Assembly (NCBI GenBank): GCA_031427625.1
Contig: JANPNV010000012.1
Location: 1 to 64,000, forward strand
Direction: 5' to 3'
DNA from: JADKIH01 sp031427625
Lineage (GTDB): Bacteria; Bacteroidota; Bacteroidia; AKYH767-A; 2013-40CM-41-45
Length of the DNA stretch: 64,000 nt
Shown here: piece by piece, positions 1 to 8,940 of the stretch
How positions within the stretch are numbered: position 1 is the first letter of the stretch
Layout: every line of letters begins with the position of its first letter
Position numbers and translations under genes: made by a program
The notes under the pieces: model-generated
Databases searched by the model: none
What the model saw: the letters and a program-made list of their open reading frames with translations, nothing else
Told to the model about the DNA's origin: nothing

Positions 1-33
1 AAGCAAGCCAACGCTAAAAGAAAATCATCTTAA
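1..33 (+). CDS. possible 3' tail of an upstream gene (partial)
   Basis: Frame 1 from the first base reads ten codons rich in Lys and Arg and then a TAA at 31-33. This could be the end of a gene that starts left of the window. No family can be named from ten residues, and a chance open frame of this length is quite possible. Confidence 0.2.
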   Translation, partial: KQANAKRKSS

Positions 34-578
34 CAAATTATAACAATGAGTAATAAAAAGGATTTTTAAAAACTCCCTACTCCTACCCCACCAAAATAGG
101 ATTTGAATATGATAGGCACCTGCAGCAATCATAAAGTTAGAAAAAACTTTAGATTCATTTTCACGAATACAAATACAAAGAAAATTTAGATGTTCTCAAA
201 TATTGAAGTATGCTTCGTCATTTTACCTGACAAGGGTTAACTCTTTTTTACTTTTTTATTCTTACTTTTTTTACATCCCTTATTCTAAACAATTCACACT
301 GAAAAAAAAAGGATGGATTTAGCAGGAGACACCGCAATGACCAAAAAGTTATGCTATATTTGATTAACATTAGTTTTTTATTTAAAATTATTCACCAAAC
401 GGAGCTTGGGATAAGAATTTATTTGTAGAGATTTCATAAAACTGAGTGGTAAATTAAAATAAAATTAATTTATTATTAACGAAAAATTAAAATCATTATT
501 AATTACTTGAAAACCTAACACGCAAATAATTATATTTAAGCAAACTTTATAATATTCTTACTTTGTAAATAAACAAAA
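34..578. other. AT-rich intergenic region
   Basis: No convincing gene or RNA is visible in this 545-base stretch. It is very AT-rich. Just before the first gene, TTACTTTG at 558-565 resembles the Bacteroidota -7 element TAnnTTTG with one mismatch and lies 14 bases from the ATG, so it is a possible but weak promoter. Confidence 0.5.
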
Positions 579-1961
579 ATGAAAAATAAATTATTTTATA
601 TCTTGATAAGTGTACTGATACAAATCTCATGTTTAGCATTTCCAACTTTTACATTAGCACAATTAATTGCAACCGGCGGTCAGCATTCTGTGTTCCTCTG
701 CGATGATGGAACAGTGAATGACTGGGGATCGGATATGTCTGGTCAACTTGGCAACGGAACCGGAACTAGCAATATCCCAGTTACTGTGAGCTTGTTGAAC
801 AATGTTACCAATATTGGCGCTGGTGTAAATCATTCCCTCGCTCTTAAATCAGATAGTACAGTTTGGGCATGGGGCTTCAATTCTAATGGCGAACTTGGCA
901 ATGGAACTTTTATTAGTAGCAACACACCTGTGCAGGTAACCGGACTTACAGGAGTTTCGGCAATTTCATCTATGTTTCATTCCCTTGCACTCAGGAATGA
1001 CAGTTCCGTCTATGCCTGGGGATACAATGTTTATGGAGAACTTGGAAACGGAACTACAGCATCAAGTAATATTCCAATACAAGTCAGCGGCCTTTCTGGT
1101 ATTACCCATATAGCAAGCGGATATTACCATTCACTTGCTATTAAAAGTGATAGCTCAGTATGGAGTTGGGGCTACAATGGTGCAGGCGAACTTGGAAATG
1201 GCACCAATATAAATAGTAGCATTCCCGTACAAGTCTCAGGATTAACAGGAATAATTGCTGTTGCAGGTGGAAATTCATTTTCAATTGCTTTAAAAAATGA
1301 CAGTACTGTTTGGGCATGGGGTAACAATTTCGAAGGTGAATTAGGAAATGGGATTAATGTGAATAGTAACATTCCAATACAAGTCAGCGGACTATCAAGT
1401 GTCGTAGCTATTGGAGCAGGAGTCTATCATTCACTCGCAGTTAAGAATGACGGATCTGTATGGTCCTGGGGTTTTAACCTATATGGACAACTGGGAAATG
1501 GAAACAACAGCGATAGTAATATTCCCGTACAAATTAACGGACTTACAGGTATTGTTGCATGTGCAGGAGGTTATGGTCATTCCCTTGTAAAGAAAAATGA
1601 TGGAACAGGTTGGGCCTGGGGTTATAACAATTACGGGCAACTTGGAAACGGAAACAATTCTGATAGTAATGTACCTACACAGGTAACAGGACTATGCTCA
1701 ACTCTTATCTCAGTTAATCAAATTACAGAGTTGGATAAAATTTCCGTTTTCCCAAATCCATTTAAAAATACTTTTTCCGTTATTGGCACAAAAGAAAAAG
1801 CGATAATATCAATTTTTGATATTACAGGAAAAGAAATTTCTATGCAAATTGCAGACAAAGGAGAAACCCAAATAAATAATGCTGATATACAACCCGGTTT
1901 TTATTTTCTTAAATATATGCAGGGAAATAAAATGTCTACCATTAAACTAATGAAACTATAG
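579..1961 (+). CDS. RCC1-repeat protein with T9SS type A sorting domain
   Basis: A predicted secreted surface protein of 460 aa. A signal peptide covers about residues 1-28 and ends near a TLAQ cleavage-like site. Seven RCC1-like blades of about 50 residues follow (about 30-380), each with a HSLAL-type strand, a W(A/S)WG motif and G(E/Q)LGNG. These are the hallmarks of a seven-bladed RCC1 beta-propeller. The last ~75 residues carry the features of a type A T9SS C-terminal domain: a VFPNPF motif, an FDITGKE strand and a final GFYFLKY...IKLMKL segment. By family knowledge the domain directs export through the type IX system and release or anchoring at the surface. The binding partner of the propeller cannot be told from sequence. 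The gene stands alone with AT-rich flanks. Confidence 0.9.
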   Translation: MKNKLFYILISVLIQISCLAFPTFTLAQLIATGGQHSVFLCDDGTVNDWGSDMSGQLGNGTGTSNIPVTVSLLNNVTNIGAGVNHSLALKSDSTVWAWGFNSNGELGNGTFISSNTPVQVTGLTGVSAISSMFHSLALRNDSSVYAWGYNVYGELGNGTTASSNIPIQVSGLSGITHIASGYYHSLAIKSDSSVWSWGYNGAGELGNGTNINSSIPVQVSGLTGIIAVAGGNSFSIALKNDSTVWAWGNNFEGELGNGINVNSNIPIQVSGLSSVVAIGAGVYHSLAVKNDGSVWSWGFNLYGQLGNGNNSDSNIPVQINGLTGIVACAGGYGHSLVKKNDGTGWAWGYNNYGQLGNGNNSDSNVPTQVTGLCSTLISVNQITELDKISVFPNPFKNTFSVIGTKEKAIISIFDITGKEISMQIADKGETQINNADIQPGFYFLKYMQGNKMSTIKLMKL

Positions 1962-2165
1962 GTGTCAATATATCTTGCGTCACAAATTAATAATTATTTT
2001 TTATAAATACTCGTCTACTATAATATATGAGGATATATCGTTTTCATATCTTTAGACTTATTAAAGCTCCATTGCTTCTAGAATTGATTTCGCATTCATC
2101 AAAATCAAATTAACATCAATTTAAAACAAGGGATGCAATTATTAAAAGGCTTCTGAAATAAAAAC

Positions 2166-3143
2166 ATGAATAATAATCGCAAAAAAATAAATTATCAAAC
2201 TTTACATAAACATGAAAGTGAGACTTCGCATGACAATAACAACAATTCAGATTATCTACTTGCAAAAAACTATCGTGAATACATAATTACAACTAAGCGA
2301 TACATAAAAGACTTTTTCCTCATAACAGCCGGTATTTTCTCTGCATCTTTTGGTTTTAAAGGATTTTTATTAACGAATCAATTTATAGACGGAGGAGCTA
2401 CTGGTATTTCACTTTTACTTACGGCAATTACATCATTACCTTTATATCAATTAATAATTTTTGTAAACATCCCATTTATTTTTCTTGCGTATAAAGTAAT
2501 CGGAAAAATCTTCGCCATAAAAACTACTCTTGCAATTTCAGGACTTGCTCTATGTCTTGCAACAGTTAGTTTTCCAGATGTTACTAAAGACAATTTACTG
2601 GTGGCTGTTTTTGGCGGATTTTTTCTTGGAGCTGGAATCGGTCTTTCCGTTCGGGGAGGCGCTGTAATAGACGGAACTGAAGTTCTTGCTATTTATTTAA
2701 GCCGAAAACTCAGGACTACTATTGGAGATATTATAATCGCCATAAATGTGGTGATTTTTTCTGCTGCCGTATATTTTCTATCTGTAGAAATTGCCCTTTA
2801 TTCAATGATTACATACCTGGCAGCATCAAAGACACTTGATTTTATTATTGAAGGAATTGAAGAGTATATAGGTGTTACCATTATTTCAACACACAGTGAG
2901 GAAATCAGACAAATGATTATTGACAAAATGGGCAGAGGTGTAACTATATATAGCGGAAAGCGTGGTTATGGAAAAAAAGGAGAAGCGAATGAAGTGGACA
3001 TTGTATACTCCGTCGTAACCAGACTTGAGTTAAATAAATTTAATACTGAAATAGAAAAAATTGACCCCAGTGCCTTTGTAGTTATGAGTAGTATTAAGGA
3101 CACAAAAGGCGGCATGATAAAAAAAAGACCATTGAAACATTAA
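2166..3143 (+). CDS. YitT family membrane protein (DUF2179 C-terminal domain)
   Basis: A 325-aa integral membrane protein. After a hydrophilic, Asn/His-rich N-terminal stretch of about 40 residues there are roughly five to six hydrophobic segments (about 50-235) typical of the YitT/DUF161 membrane unit, including the conserved-looking GGxTGISLL and GGAVIDGTEVLA motifs. The C-terminal ~90 residues (GVTIISTHSEEI..., then GRGVTIYSGKRGYG) match the cytoplasmic DUF2179 domain that usually ends these proteins. The biochemical role of the family is not established. The Asn-rich N-terminal extension is longer than in most family members I know. The neighbours give no functional clue. Confidence 0.88.
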   Translation: MNNNRKKINYQTLHKHESETSHDNNNNSDYLLAKNYREYIITTKRYIKDFFLITAGIFSASFGFKGFLLTNQFIDGGATGISLLLTAITSLPLYQLIIFVNIPFIFLAYKVIGKIFAIKTTLAISGLALCLATVSFPDVTKDNLLVAVFGGFFLGAGIGLSVRGGAVIDGTEVLAIYLSRKLRTTIGDIIIAINVVIFSAAVYFLSVEIALYSMITYLAASKTLDFIIEGIEEYIGVTIISTHSEEIRQMIIDKMGRGVTIYSGKRGYGKKGEANEVDIVYSVVTRLELNKFNTEIEKIDPSAFVVMSSIKDTKGGMIKKRPLKH

Positions 3144-3342
3144 TAAACAATTTATTTTCATCGGAAAATAATATTACTTCTTGTATTAATGATTTCCATA
3201 AATAAACTATACCAAAATACATATAGCAATAGTTATAAGGGCTCTCCGAGCAATTCGAGAGTTTATTGTATGCTACGCTAAACGTAATTATTAGCCTCAA
3301 TTCCAAGAGCCGAAACCATTTACAATCATTTTCTGAAATTAT

Positions 3343-4629
3343 ATGAGCTATAAAAACCTAAATAAATACATCATTTTCTTCTTAGGTTTATTGGCATTAC
3401 TTCTTCTCATAAAGTATGCTATGGGAAATGGAGATTTTAAAGTTTTTCTGGAAGCTTCCAAATTAGTAATGTCTGGCCAAAATCCATATAACAAATGGAT
3501 TTTTGTAAGTGAAGAAAGTTCTTGCCTTTACTTCTATAGTCCTTTATGGGCTATCACTTTGTCACCTTTCAATTACTTCCCCAATTTCATTCCGAATCTG
3601 CTTTGGTTAATTGCAAATGTCTACTTCCTTTATAGAATCTGGAATCTTCTTTCGCTCTATCTAGATGAGAATTCCTTGTCAGGCAAACAAATAAAATGGA
3701 TATACTTTCTCACCATTTTAATGAGTGTGCGATTTGCTTTGTACAACTTCGAAATGATTCAGATGACTATCTTTTTATTGTGGGGATGTCTTGAAAGTTT
3801 ACGACTTATTAATCAAAAGAATTATTTATCAGGGAGTTTTCTTCTTGCTTTAATAATAAATATTAAAATAATGCCCATCGTACTTATACCCTATCTGATA
3901 TATAGAAGTCAATACAAGGGAGCTATTTTCACTTTATTGTTCAGTATACTTCTACTCTTTCTGCCGGCTTTGTTTTTAGGATGGTCGCATAATCAATATT
4001 TATTAACTGAATGGTGGAGTGTAATTAATCCTAGCAACCCTGAACATCTGCTCGAAACAGAATTAGGCCCTCACAGTTTAACTGCTTTGATTCCTACATT
4101 ACTTTCTGAGACGAAAGGAGTCTTACCGTACACCAGAAACATATTAAATCTCCCAATTAATACATCAATTTACATAATGAATTTTATTCGTATTATTTTA
4201 ATTATCTCCTCTCTATACTTTCTGAAATGGCCCCCCTTTACTCCTGCTAAATCAAAAATTTATAAACTGCGTGAAATCGGATTCGTATTATTAATTATAC
4301 CTTTACTTTTTCCACATCAACAGAAGTACGCATTTATACTAGCTTTACCTGCTATGTATTTTTTATCATGGTATATTGTTTTTAATTTCAGATCACATAG
4401 ATTAATAATGAAACAATTCAGATGGAACATTTTCATATTCTTCATAATTGCCTCCTTTGTTCTCATGACACTGACTACCGACAGCTTAATAGGAAGGAAC
4501 TTAAACAATCTTACCCAGCACTACAAAACCATAACATGGGGAACATTATTTCTCTTGTTTTCTTTATTTCTGGCGCCAATTTCTAAATCGGATGACACTC
4601 CGTCTTCATCAGCAGCGTCAAACCATTAG
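3343..4629 (+). CDS. GT87-like (DUF2029) membrane glycosyltransferase
   Basis: A 428-aa polytopic membrane protein with about ten hydrophobic helices. The first periplasmic region contains a GDFKVFLEASKLVMSGQNPY segment, which is characteristic of glycosyltransferase family 87/DUF2029 proteins (consensus D(F/Y)..Y..A......G..PY). These are GT-C fold enzymes that use polyprenyl-phosphate sugars, the best known being mycobacterial mannosyltransferases. The substrate here cannot be inferred. The gene stands alone, about 200 bp after the YitT gene and on the same strand. The Ser/Asp-rich C-terminal tail is probably cytoplasmic and disordered. Confidence 0.75.
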   Translation: MSYKNLNKYIIFFLGLLALLLLIKYAMGNGDFKVFLEASKLVMSGQNPYNKWIFVSEESSCLYFYSPLWAITLSPFNYFPNFIPNLLWLIANVYFLYRIWNLLSLYLDENSLSGKQIKWIYFLTILMSVRFALYNFEMIQMTIFLLWGCLESLRLINQKNYLSGSFLLALIINIKIMPIVLIPYLIYRSQYKGAIFTLLFSILLLFLPALFLGWSHNQYLLTEWWSVINPSNPEHLLETELGPHSLTALIPTLLSETKGVLPYTRNILNLPINTSIYIMNFIRIILIISSLYFLKWPPFTPAKSKIYKLREIGFVLLIIPLLFPHQQKYAFILALPAMYFLSWYIVFNFRSHRLIMKQFRWNIFIFFIIASFVLMTLTTDSLIGRNLNNLTQHYKTITWGTLFLLFSLFLAPISKSDDTPSSSAASNH

Positions 4630-5044
4630 AAAAATTTCAAAATAATTTACTACAAATGGATTAAATGACAATATGTTTAGAACCTAAATCAATCAACTTC
4701 TGATAAAAATATCAATTCCTTAAAAAAAGGCAATCAATTTAAATGAGTCTTTTTATAGTGAACAATACCTGACCACTTTTTCGTGCCAAATCCAATTCTG
4801 ATGTAGTATTATTTTTTGTTGATTTTCTTTTCCTTTTCGGTTAATAAATTATTATCGGTCATTTATTGCGTTTTATTTATTCCTTATATACCTTTATGTC
4901 AATTACAGAATATAGAAAACTTCTGAAGTGGATTGATATGCTATGATGTTAAAAATAAATACAACAAAATCCATAGTCGAATTGAAAATAATTTATTAAT
5001 TTTATTCTCGTAATTATTTTCAAACTATTCTAAATTTAATTATC
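4630..5044. other. intergenic region without recognisable genes
   Basis: AT-rich, with no coding frame of note. TTG at 4866-4868 followed 20 bases later by TACCTTTA (4889-4896) resembles a Bacteroidota promoter with one mismatch, but it lies about 150 bases before the next gene. Confidence 0.4.
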
Positions 5045-5350
5045 ATGAAAAAACAACTCATTCAATTTAAATTTCCAGACATGACTGCTAAAAAGTATGA
5101 TCAATGCTGGGACGAACTTCGCAAAGCCGGTAAGGCAAATCCAACAGGACGAATTTACCATGTCGCATCACAACAAGGAGATAACTGGGTAGTTATAGAT
5201 GTGTGGGAATCTATTGAAGCATTCAACAAATTTGGTGAAACATTAATTCCTATTCTGAATAAACTGGAAGTCGCTGTTGCTAAAAATCCACCGACGATAA
5301 CTCCGGTATACTACGAACTCACAGGTGTTGATGCTGTTGTAACACATTAA
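5045..5350 (+). CDS. small ABM-like (dimeric alpha-beta barrel) protein
   Basis: A 101-aa soluble protein. The pattern of a beta strand, a helix with conserved-looking aromatic residues (YDQCWDELRKAG), a strand pair (GRIYHVASQQG, WVVIDVWES) and a helix (EAFNKFGETLIPIL) fits the antibiotic biosynthesis monooxygenase/dimeric ferredoxin-like fold, probably with one domain per subunit. The actual reaction is unknown. Many such small proteins in soil and aquatic bacteria are annotated only as hypothetical. The gene is monocistronic and is followed by a strong terminator at 5384. Confidence 0.7.
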   Translation: MKKQLIQFKFPDMTAKKYDQCWDELRKAGKANPTGRIYHVASQQGDNWVVIDVWESIEAFNKFGETLIPILNKLEVAVAKNPPTITPVYYELTGVDAVVTH

Positions 5351-5355
5351 AAGCT

Positions 5356-5420
5356 AAACAACAATCAATCGTTGTTGTTTATTCCCCCTGATTGGTGCAA
5401 AACTACTCAGGGGGTTTTTA
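5356..5420 (+). terminator. two consecutive hairpins, the second a rho-independent terminator
   Basis: The first hairpin has arms AAACAACAA (5356-5364) and TTGTTGTTT (5372-5380) with a 7-base loop. The second has arms CCCCCTGA (5384-5391) and TCAGGGGG (5407-5414), a 15-base loop and TTTTTATTTAA after it. It ends the small ABM-like gene and may also insulate the convergent helicase gene. Confidence 0.88.
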
Positions 5421-5458
5421 TTTAAGGTTTAAAACTTTTTTGATTCTGATAATTCATT

Positions 5459-7093
5459 CTAACTAATTTCGAGTGAATCATCATCTTGTTCCGGCATAAA
5501 ATCGTTTTCTGAGTTTTCGGTAATTTCAATAATTTCCTCAGTGTTATGGTGTGAGTTCCTGATTAAAGTAACCTTAAGCTTTCGCTTATAATCATCCTGC
5601 AACCACTTCACATAGCTTTCTGAAGTCTTACTAAGGCATCTTGAATACACTCTGACTCTGTATTCAATTTCCTCTTTCAAAATATCGGCAAGAACTAAAG
5701 CTTCTTCAATTCCATTACTGTTTTCCTGACAAATATTTATATGTTGTTCGAGGGAACGCTCTATTACAACTTTCGGACGCTGGTGTTCACTAATTGCAAT
5801 ACTATGCTCTTCTTTAATGTCGAAATCAATAGTTACTGAATTAGCGAATTTTGCACGCAACTCATCGGGCATATTATAGCGGTAACTTCGCTCAATTTCC
5901 TCGTCGCTTCTAATATTTGAAAGATAGAGTTCCGGGTTTTTAAAAATAGCAACCCAATCGACAGGAGCATCCCATAGTCCGAATCTGTTAAGATTATTTC
6001 CAAGATCGATGACCGTAAATTCCTGCTTACCGGGAATAATACGTGAACCTCTTCCGATCATTTGAAAATAAAGCGTGAGAGATTTAGTTGCGCGGTTCAG
6101 AATTATACAATCGACGGTTGGCTCATCAAATCCTGTGGTAAGGATACTAACTGATGTTAAAATCGCATCCGGTTTTTCTTTAAACCACTGGAGAATTTCC
6201 TTTCTTTCTCTTGCCGTATGCGTGTGATCAAGATGCTTTATATCGTATCCTGCTTCCTGAAAAGTAGCATAGACATATTGTGAAGTGGCTATTCCATTAT
6301 TAAATATCAATGTCTTTTTACCGATGCATTTTTCTTTATAGGCACTAAGTAGTTTGTCTTGCATCGCATGGTTATTATAAAGTCTCTCCGAAGAGCTGAC
6401 TGTATAATCACCGTTTCGGCCAACCTTTAATGATGTAAGCCCTACATGATAATGATAGGTAGTTGCTCGAGACAGGAAGCCAGTATCAATCAATGAAGAA
6501 ATAGATTCGCCTACGATAAGTTCATCGTAGTTGTCTCGCATACGAATGTTAATATTGGAACTCAAAGGAGTTGCCGTTACACCAAGCACTACTCCCTTTT
6601 CATAAAACCTGAACAATTTACCAAATGAGTTGTAATGAGCTTCATCGACAATCATTAAACCAATGCTATCGAGCGTAAGGATCTTATCGCGGAGTCTGTT
6701 ATTTAAGGTTTCGACCATGGCTACATAGCACATGTAATCATTCGGAACAGGCATCTCTTTTACAGCGCTATTGATAATCTTATTCTTAACACCGAATTCA
6801 TTCAACATTTGTGATGTCTGACCGCATAATTCAATACGATGTGTAAGGATCAATACTTTCTTGCCTGTGTTAAGAATGTATCGCCTGGCAATTTCTGAAA
6901 AGATAACGGTCTTCCCTCCGCCTGTCGGTAACTGGTACAGAAGATTATATCGTTCTGTATGGTTTTTCAGGCGATCAAATATATCATCAATCGCTCCATG
7001 CTGATATGCATAGAGCTGTTTTTGCTTATTATATTCGGGTGTTTGCAATAATTCTGATCCGTCCAATCCAATAGCTTTTTTCGATAAATGCAA
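5459..7093 (-). CDS. DEAD/DEAH-box (SF2) helicase
   Basis: A superfamily 2 helicase or translocase of about 540 aa. Walker A LPTGGGKT lies at residues 55-62, the Walker B/DEAH box VDEAH near 149-153, a TAT motif III (GVTATPL) near 170, and a second RecA-like lobe ends in the Q(M)IGRGSR motif VI. The C-terminal ~150 residues are charged and helical and match no domain I recognise. The layout resembles the ResIII/SSL2-like ATPase module, but no nuclease or methylase partner is adjacent, so its pathway is open. The listed first codon is a TTG that lies inside a TATCTTTG promoter-like box (7091-7098). The true start may therefore be the TTG at about codon 10 or another downstream codon. An in-frame stop at 7109-7111 rules out a longer protein. 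Confidence 0.85.
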   Translation of the reverse strand: MHLSKKAIGLDGSELLQTPEYNKQKQLYAYQHGAIDDIFDRLKNHTERYNLLYQLPTGGGKTVIFSEIARRYILNTGKKVLILTHRIELCGQTSQMLNEFGVKNKIINSAVKEMPVPNDYMCYVAMVETLNNRLRDKILTLDSIGLMIVDEAHYNSFGKLFRFYEKGVVLGVTATPLSSNINIRMRDNYDELIVGESISSLIDTGFLSRATTYHYHVGLTSLKVGRNGDYTVSSSERLYNNHAMQDKLLSAYKEKCIGKKTLIFNNGIATSQYVYATFQEAGYDIKHLDHTHTARERKEILQWFKEKPDAILTSVSILTTGFDEPTVDCIILNRATKSLTLYFQMIGRGSRIIPGKQEFTVIDLGNNLNRFGLWDAPVDWVAIFKNPELYLSNIRSDEEIERSYRYNMPDELRAKFANSVTIDFDIKEEHSIAISEHQRPKVVIERSLEQHINICQENSNGIEEALVLADILKEEIEYRVRVYSRCLSKTSESYVKWLQDDYKRKLKVTLIRNSHHNTEEIIEITENSENDFMPEQDDDSLEIS

Positions 7094-7098
7094 AGATA
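7091..7098 (-). promoter_or_regulatory. candidate -7 promoter element (TATCTTTG) of the helicase gene
   Basis: On the minus strand TATCTTTG matches the Bacteroidota -7 consensus TAnnTTTG exactly. No good -33 TTG is found at 17-23 bases, so the promoter is only partly supported. If real, transcription starts just inside the annotated first codons. Confidence 0.5.
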
Positions 7099-7284
7099 CA
7101 CAGTTCAGTCAATTCATTAATATGAATTGTGAGGTTAATGCAGGTAAGTTTGCCAGAAAATGAATTTCCCTATGAATCAGTCTGCTAAATCAGATAAGCT
7201 AATTTAAATATCGGCCAGTAAATTTACCAATTGAATTATTCTTGAAAAAACAGTGCATGTTCAAATACTGAATGCAATAAGGCG

Positions 7285-7629
7285 TCATAATATTTCCAAA
7301 ATCTTCTGAACAGGTCGTCCGATAATAGCCCTGCCGTCCTTCACCAAAATTGGCCTTTCGATGAGAATTGGATTCTTATGAAGAATTTTAATCCATTCTG
7401 CATTGGATATTTTCTTCCCTTCGAATTTCTCTTTGTAAAGTTTTTCCTTTTTCCTCACAAGATCTTCTGCTTTCATGCCTAACATTTTCAGAATATCCCT
7501 AATCTCTTTCTCAGAAGGAATTTCTACTAAGTACTCAATGAGTTCATAGTCTTCATCTGAATTTTCCTTAATCAAGGATAATGCAGTTCTGCATGTGCTA
7601 CAGTTTGGCTTGAAATATATCCGGAGCAT
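7285..7629 (-). CDS. arsC: ArsC/Spx-family thioredoxin-fold protein (arsenate reductase-like)
   Basis: A 114-aa member of the ArsC family. It opens with a beta strand and the CSTCRTAL active-site loop at residues 10-17. Cys10 is in the position of the catalytic cysteine of glutaredoxin-dependent arsenate reductases, and the second Cys makes a CxxC pair. The C-terminal LIERPILVKDGRAIIGRP segment is the signature arginine-containing loop. Family members reduce arsenate to arsenite with glutathione and glutaredoxin, or act as YfgD/Spx-like redox proteins. No arsR, acr3 or arsB gene is nearby, so a dedicated arsenic role is not supported by context. Start ATG at 7629. Confidence 0.85.
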   Translation of the reverse strand: MLRIYFKPNCSTCRTALSLIKENSDEDYELIEYLVEIPSEKEIRDILKMLGMKAEDLVRKKEKLYKEKFEGKKISNAEWIKILHKNPILIERPILVKDGRAIIGRPVQKILEIL

Positions 7630-7698
7630 TAGTTATAGTCGATGATAAGATTTATCAGAATAAGTTGAGATGCCGATTTTTAAAAATGAAATATATTA

Positions 7699-8788
7699 TT
7701 AAGCCGATTTACTGTATTCCATAAGGAATGCTTTCATAAATTCGTTGAGTTCACCATCCATTACACCCTGAACATCCGAAGTCTCATAATCTGTTCGGTT
7801 ATCTTTAACGAGTTTATATGGATGAAAAACATATGAACGTATCTGTGAACCCCACTCTATTTTTTTCTTTGTTGCTTCCTGTGCAGCTTTTGCCTCTGTA
7901 AGCTTACGCATCTCTCGTTCATATAGCAGAGACTTTAGCATTTTCATCGCTCGTTCTTTGTTACCGCCCTGCGACCTTTCTACCTGACATACTACAACAA
8001 TTCCTGTTGGAACGTGTGTAATCTGCACTTTCGTTTCTACCTTATTTACATTCTGTCCTCCTGCTCCACCCGATCGCGAAGTTTGTATTTCAATATCAGC
8101 ATCCTTAATTTCGATGTCGATAGAATCGTCGACTACAGGATAAGCAAATACTGATGCGAATGATGTATGCCTTCTTGCATTTGAATCGAAAGGAGATATG
8201 CGCACGAGCCTGTGAACGCCACTCTCGGCTTTCAGATAACCATAGGCGAAATCACCGTCGAACTGAAGTGTGGCAGATTTTATTCCGGCTCCTTCACCTG
8301 ATTGCACATCAACTTCGGTAACCTTATAACCATTTTTCTCGCCCCACATAATGTACATACGCATGAGCATTTCTGCCCAATCCTGGCTTTCTGTTCCTCC
8401 AGCACCGGAATTAATATTCAGAAAAGAACATAACTGGTCTTCTTCGTTTCCGAGCATCCGCCTGAATTCCATTTCTTCCAGCAGTTTTGAAGTGATTGCA
8501 TAATGTGCATCGACTTCCACTTCAGTTGCTGCATCTTCTTTGAAAAACTCGTAAAGCACAGCCAGATCGTCAACAGAAGCTGACAATTTATCGAATGGTT
8601 GAGTCCACTTTTTCTTTTGGTTAATCGCCTTGAGAACTACTTCTGCTTTTTTAGGATCATTCCAGAAATCAGTAGCATGGGTAAGTAATTCTTCCTCTTT
8701 AATCGCTTTTACTTTTCCGTCGATGTCAAAGATACCTCCTCAGAGCGTCGATGCGTTCTTTAATCTCTTTTAATTGGTCAATATTCAT
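7699..8788 (-). CDS. prfB: peptide chain release factor 2, with programmed +1 frameshift
   Basis: RF2 terminates translation at UGA and UAA. The gene is in two frames. ATG at 8788-8786 opens a 20-codon leader ending ...ALRRYL, which meets an in-frame TGA at 8728-8726. A +1 slip at CTT T then enters the long frame (8727-7699), giving about 362 aa, the usual RF2 length. The main frame holds the SPF stop-codon recognition motif (RISPFDSNARR) and the catalytic GGQ motif (GGAGGQNVNKVET). Upstream of the slip lies AGGAGG, spaced as in Escherichia coli. Coordinates are join(7699..8727, 8729..8788) on the complement. A TTG at 8586 begins the longest simple open frame but falls inside the RF2 helical domain and is not the start. 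It is followed by an arsC-like gene 70 bp downstream. Confidence 0.96.
8725..8740 (-). promoter_or_regulatory. prfB: prfB autoregulatory +1 frameshift site
   Basis: Read on the minus strand: AGGAGG TAT CTT TGA C. The Shine-Dalgarno-like AGGAGG (8735-8740) sits three bases before the CTT slippery codon (8731-8729), directly followed by the UGA stop (8728-8726) that RF2 itself reads. Low RF2 favours the slip and therefore more RF2. The arrangement is the classical RF2 feedback element. Confidence 0.95.
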
Positions 8789-8940
8789 CTGGCGAAGATA
8801 GGTTTTTTATTTGCGAAATTGCTCCGGCAGCATTAACGAGAATATGAAAATTTAGGATTACTATTTGAAAATTCACACTATCCAAATGGCTAGAAAACTA
8901 CCCCACGATTGGGCCATTTTCAAATTCTCAAAGCCTCAAA

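Noticed and set aside
3241..3262. CTCTCCGAG...CGAGAG as a terminator after the YitT gene
   Set aside because: The stem has a bulge and no T-run follows.
7699..8586. prfB starting at the TTG at 8586
   Set aside because: The residues upstream (to 8727 in the same frame) are clearly RF2, and the ATG leader plus frameshift explains the true start.
8726..8733. ATCTTTGA/TATCTTTG on the minus strand in prfB as a promoter
   Set aside because: It is the RF2 frameshift site with AGGAGG and UGA in the correct positions, so the match to TAnnTTTG is coincidental.
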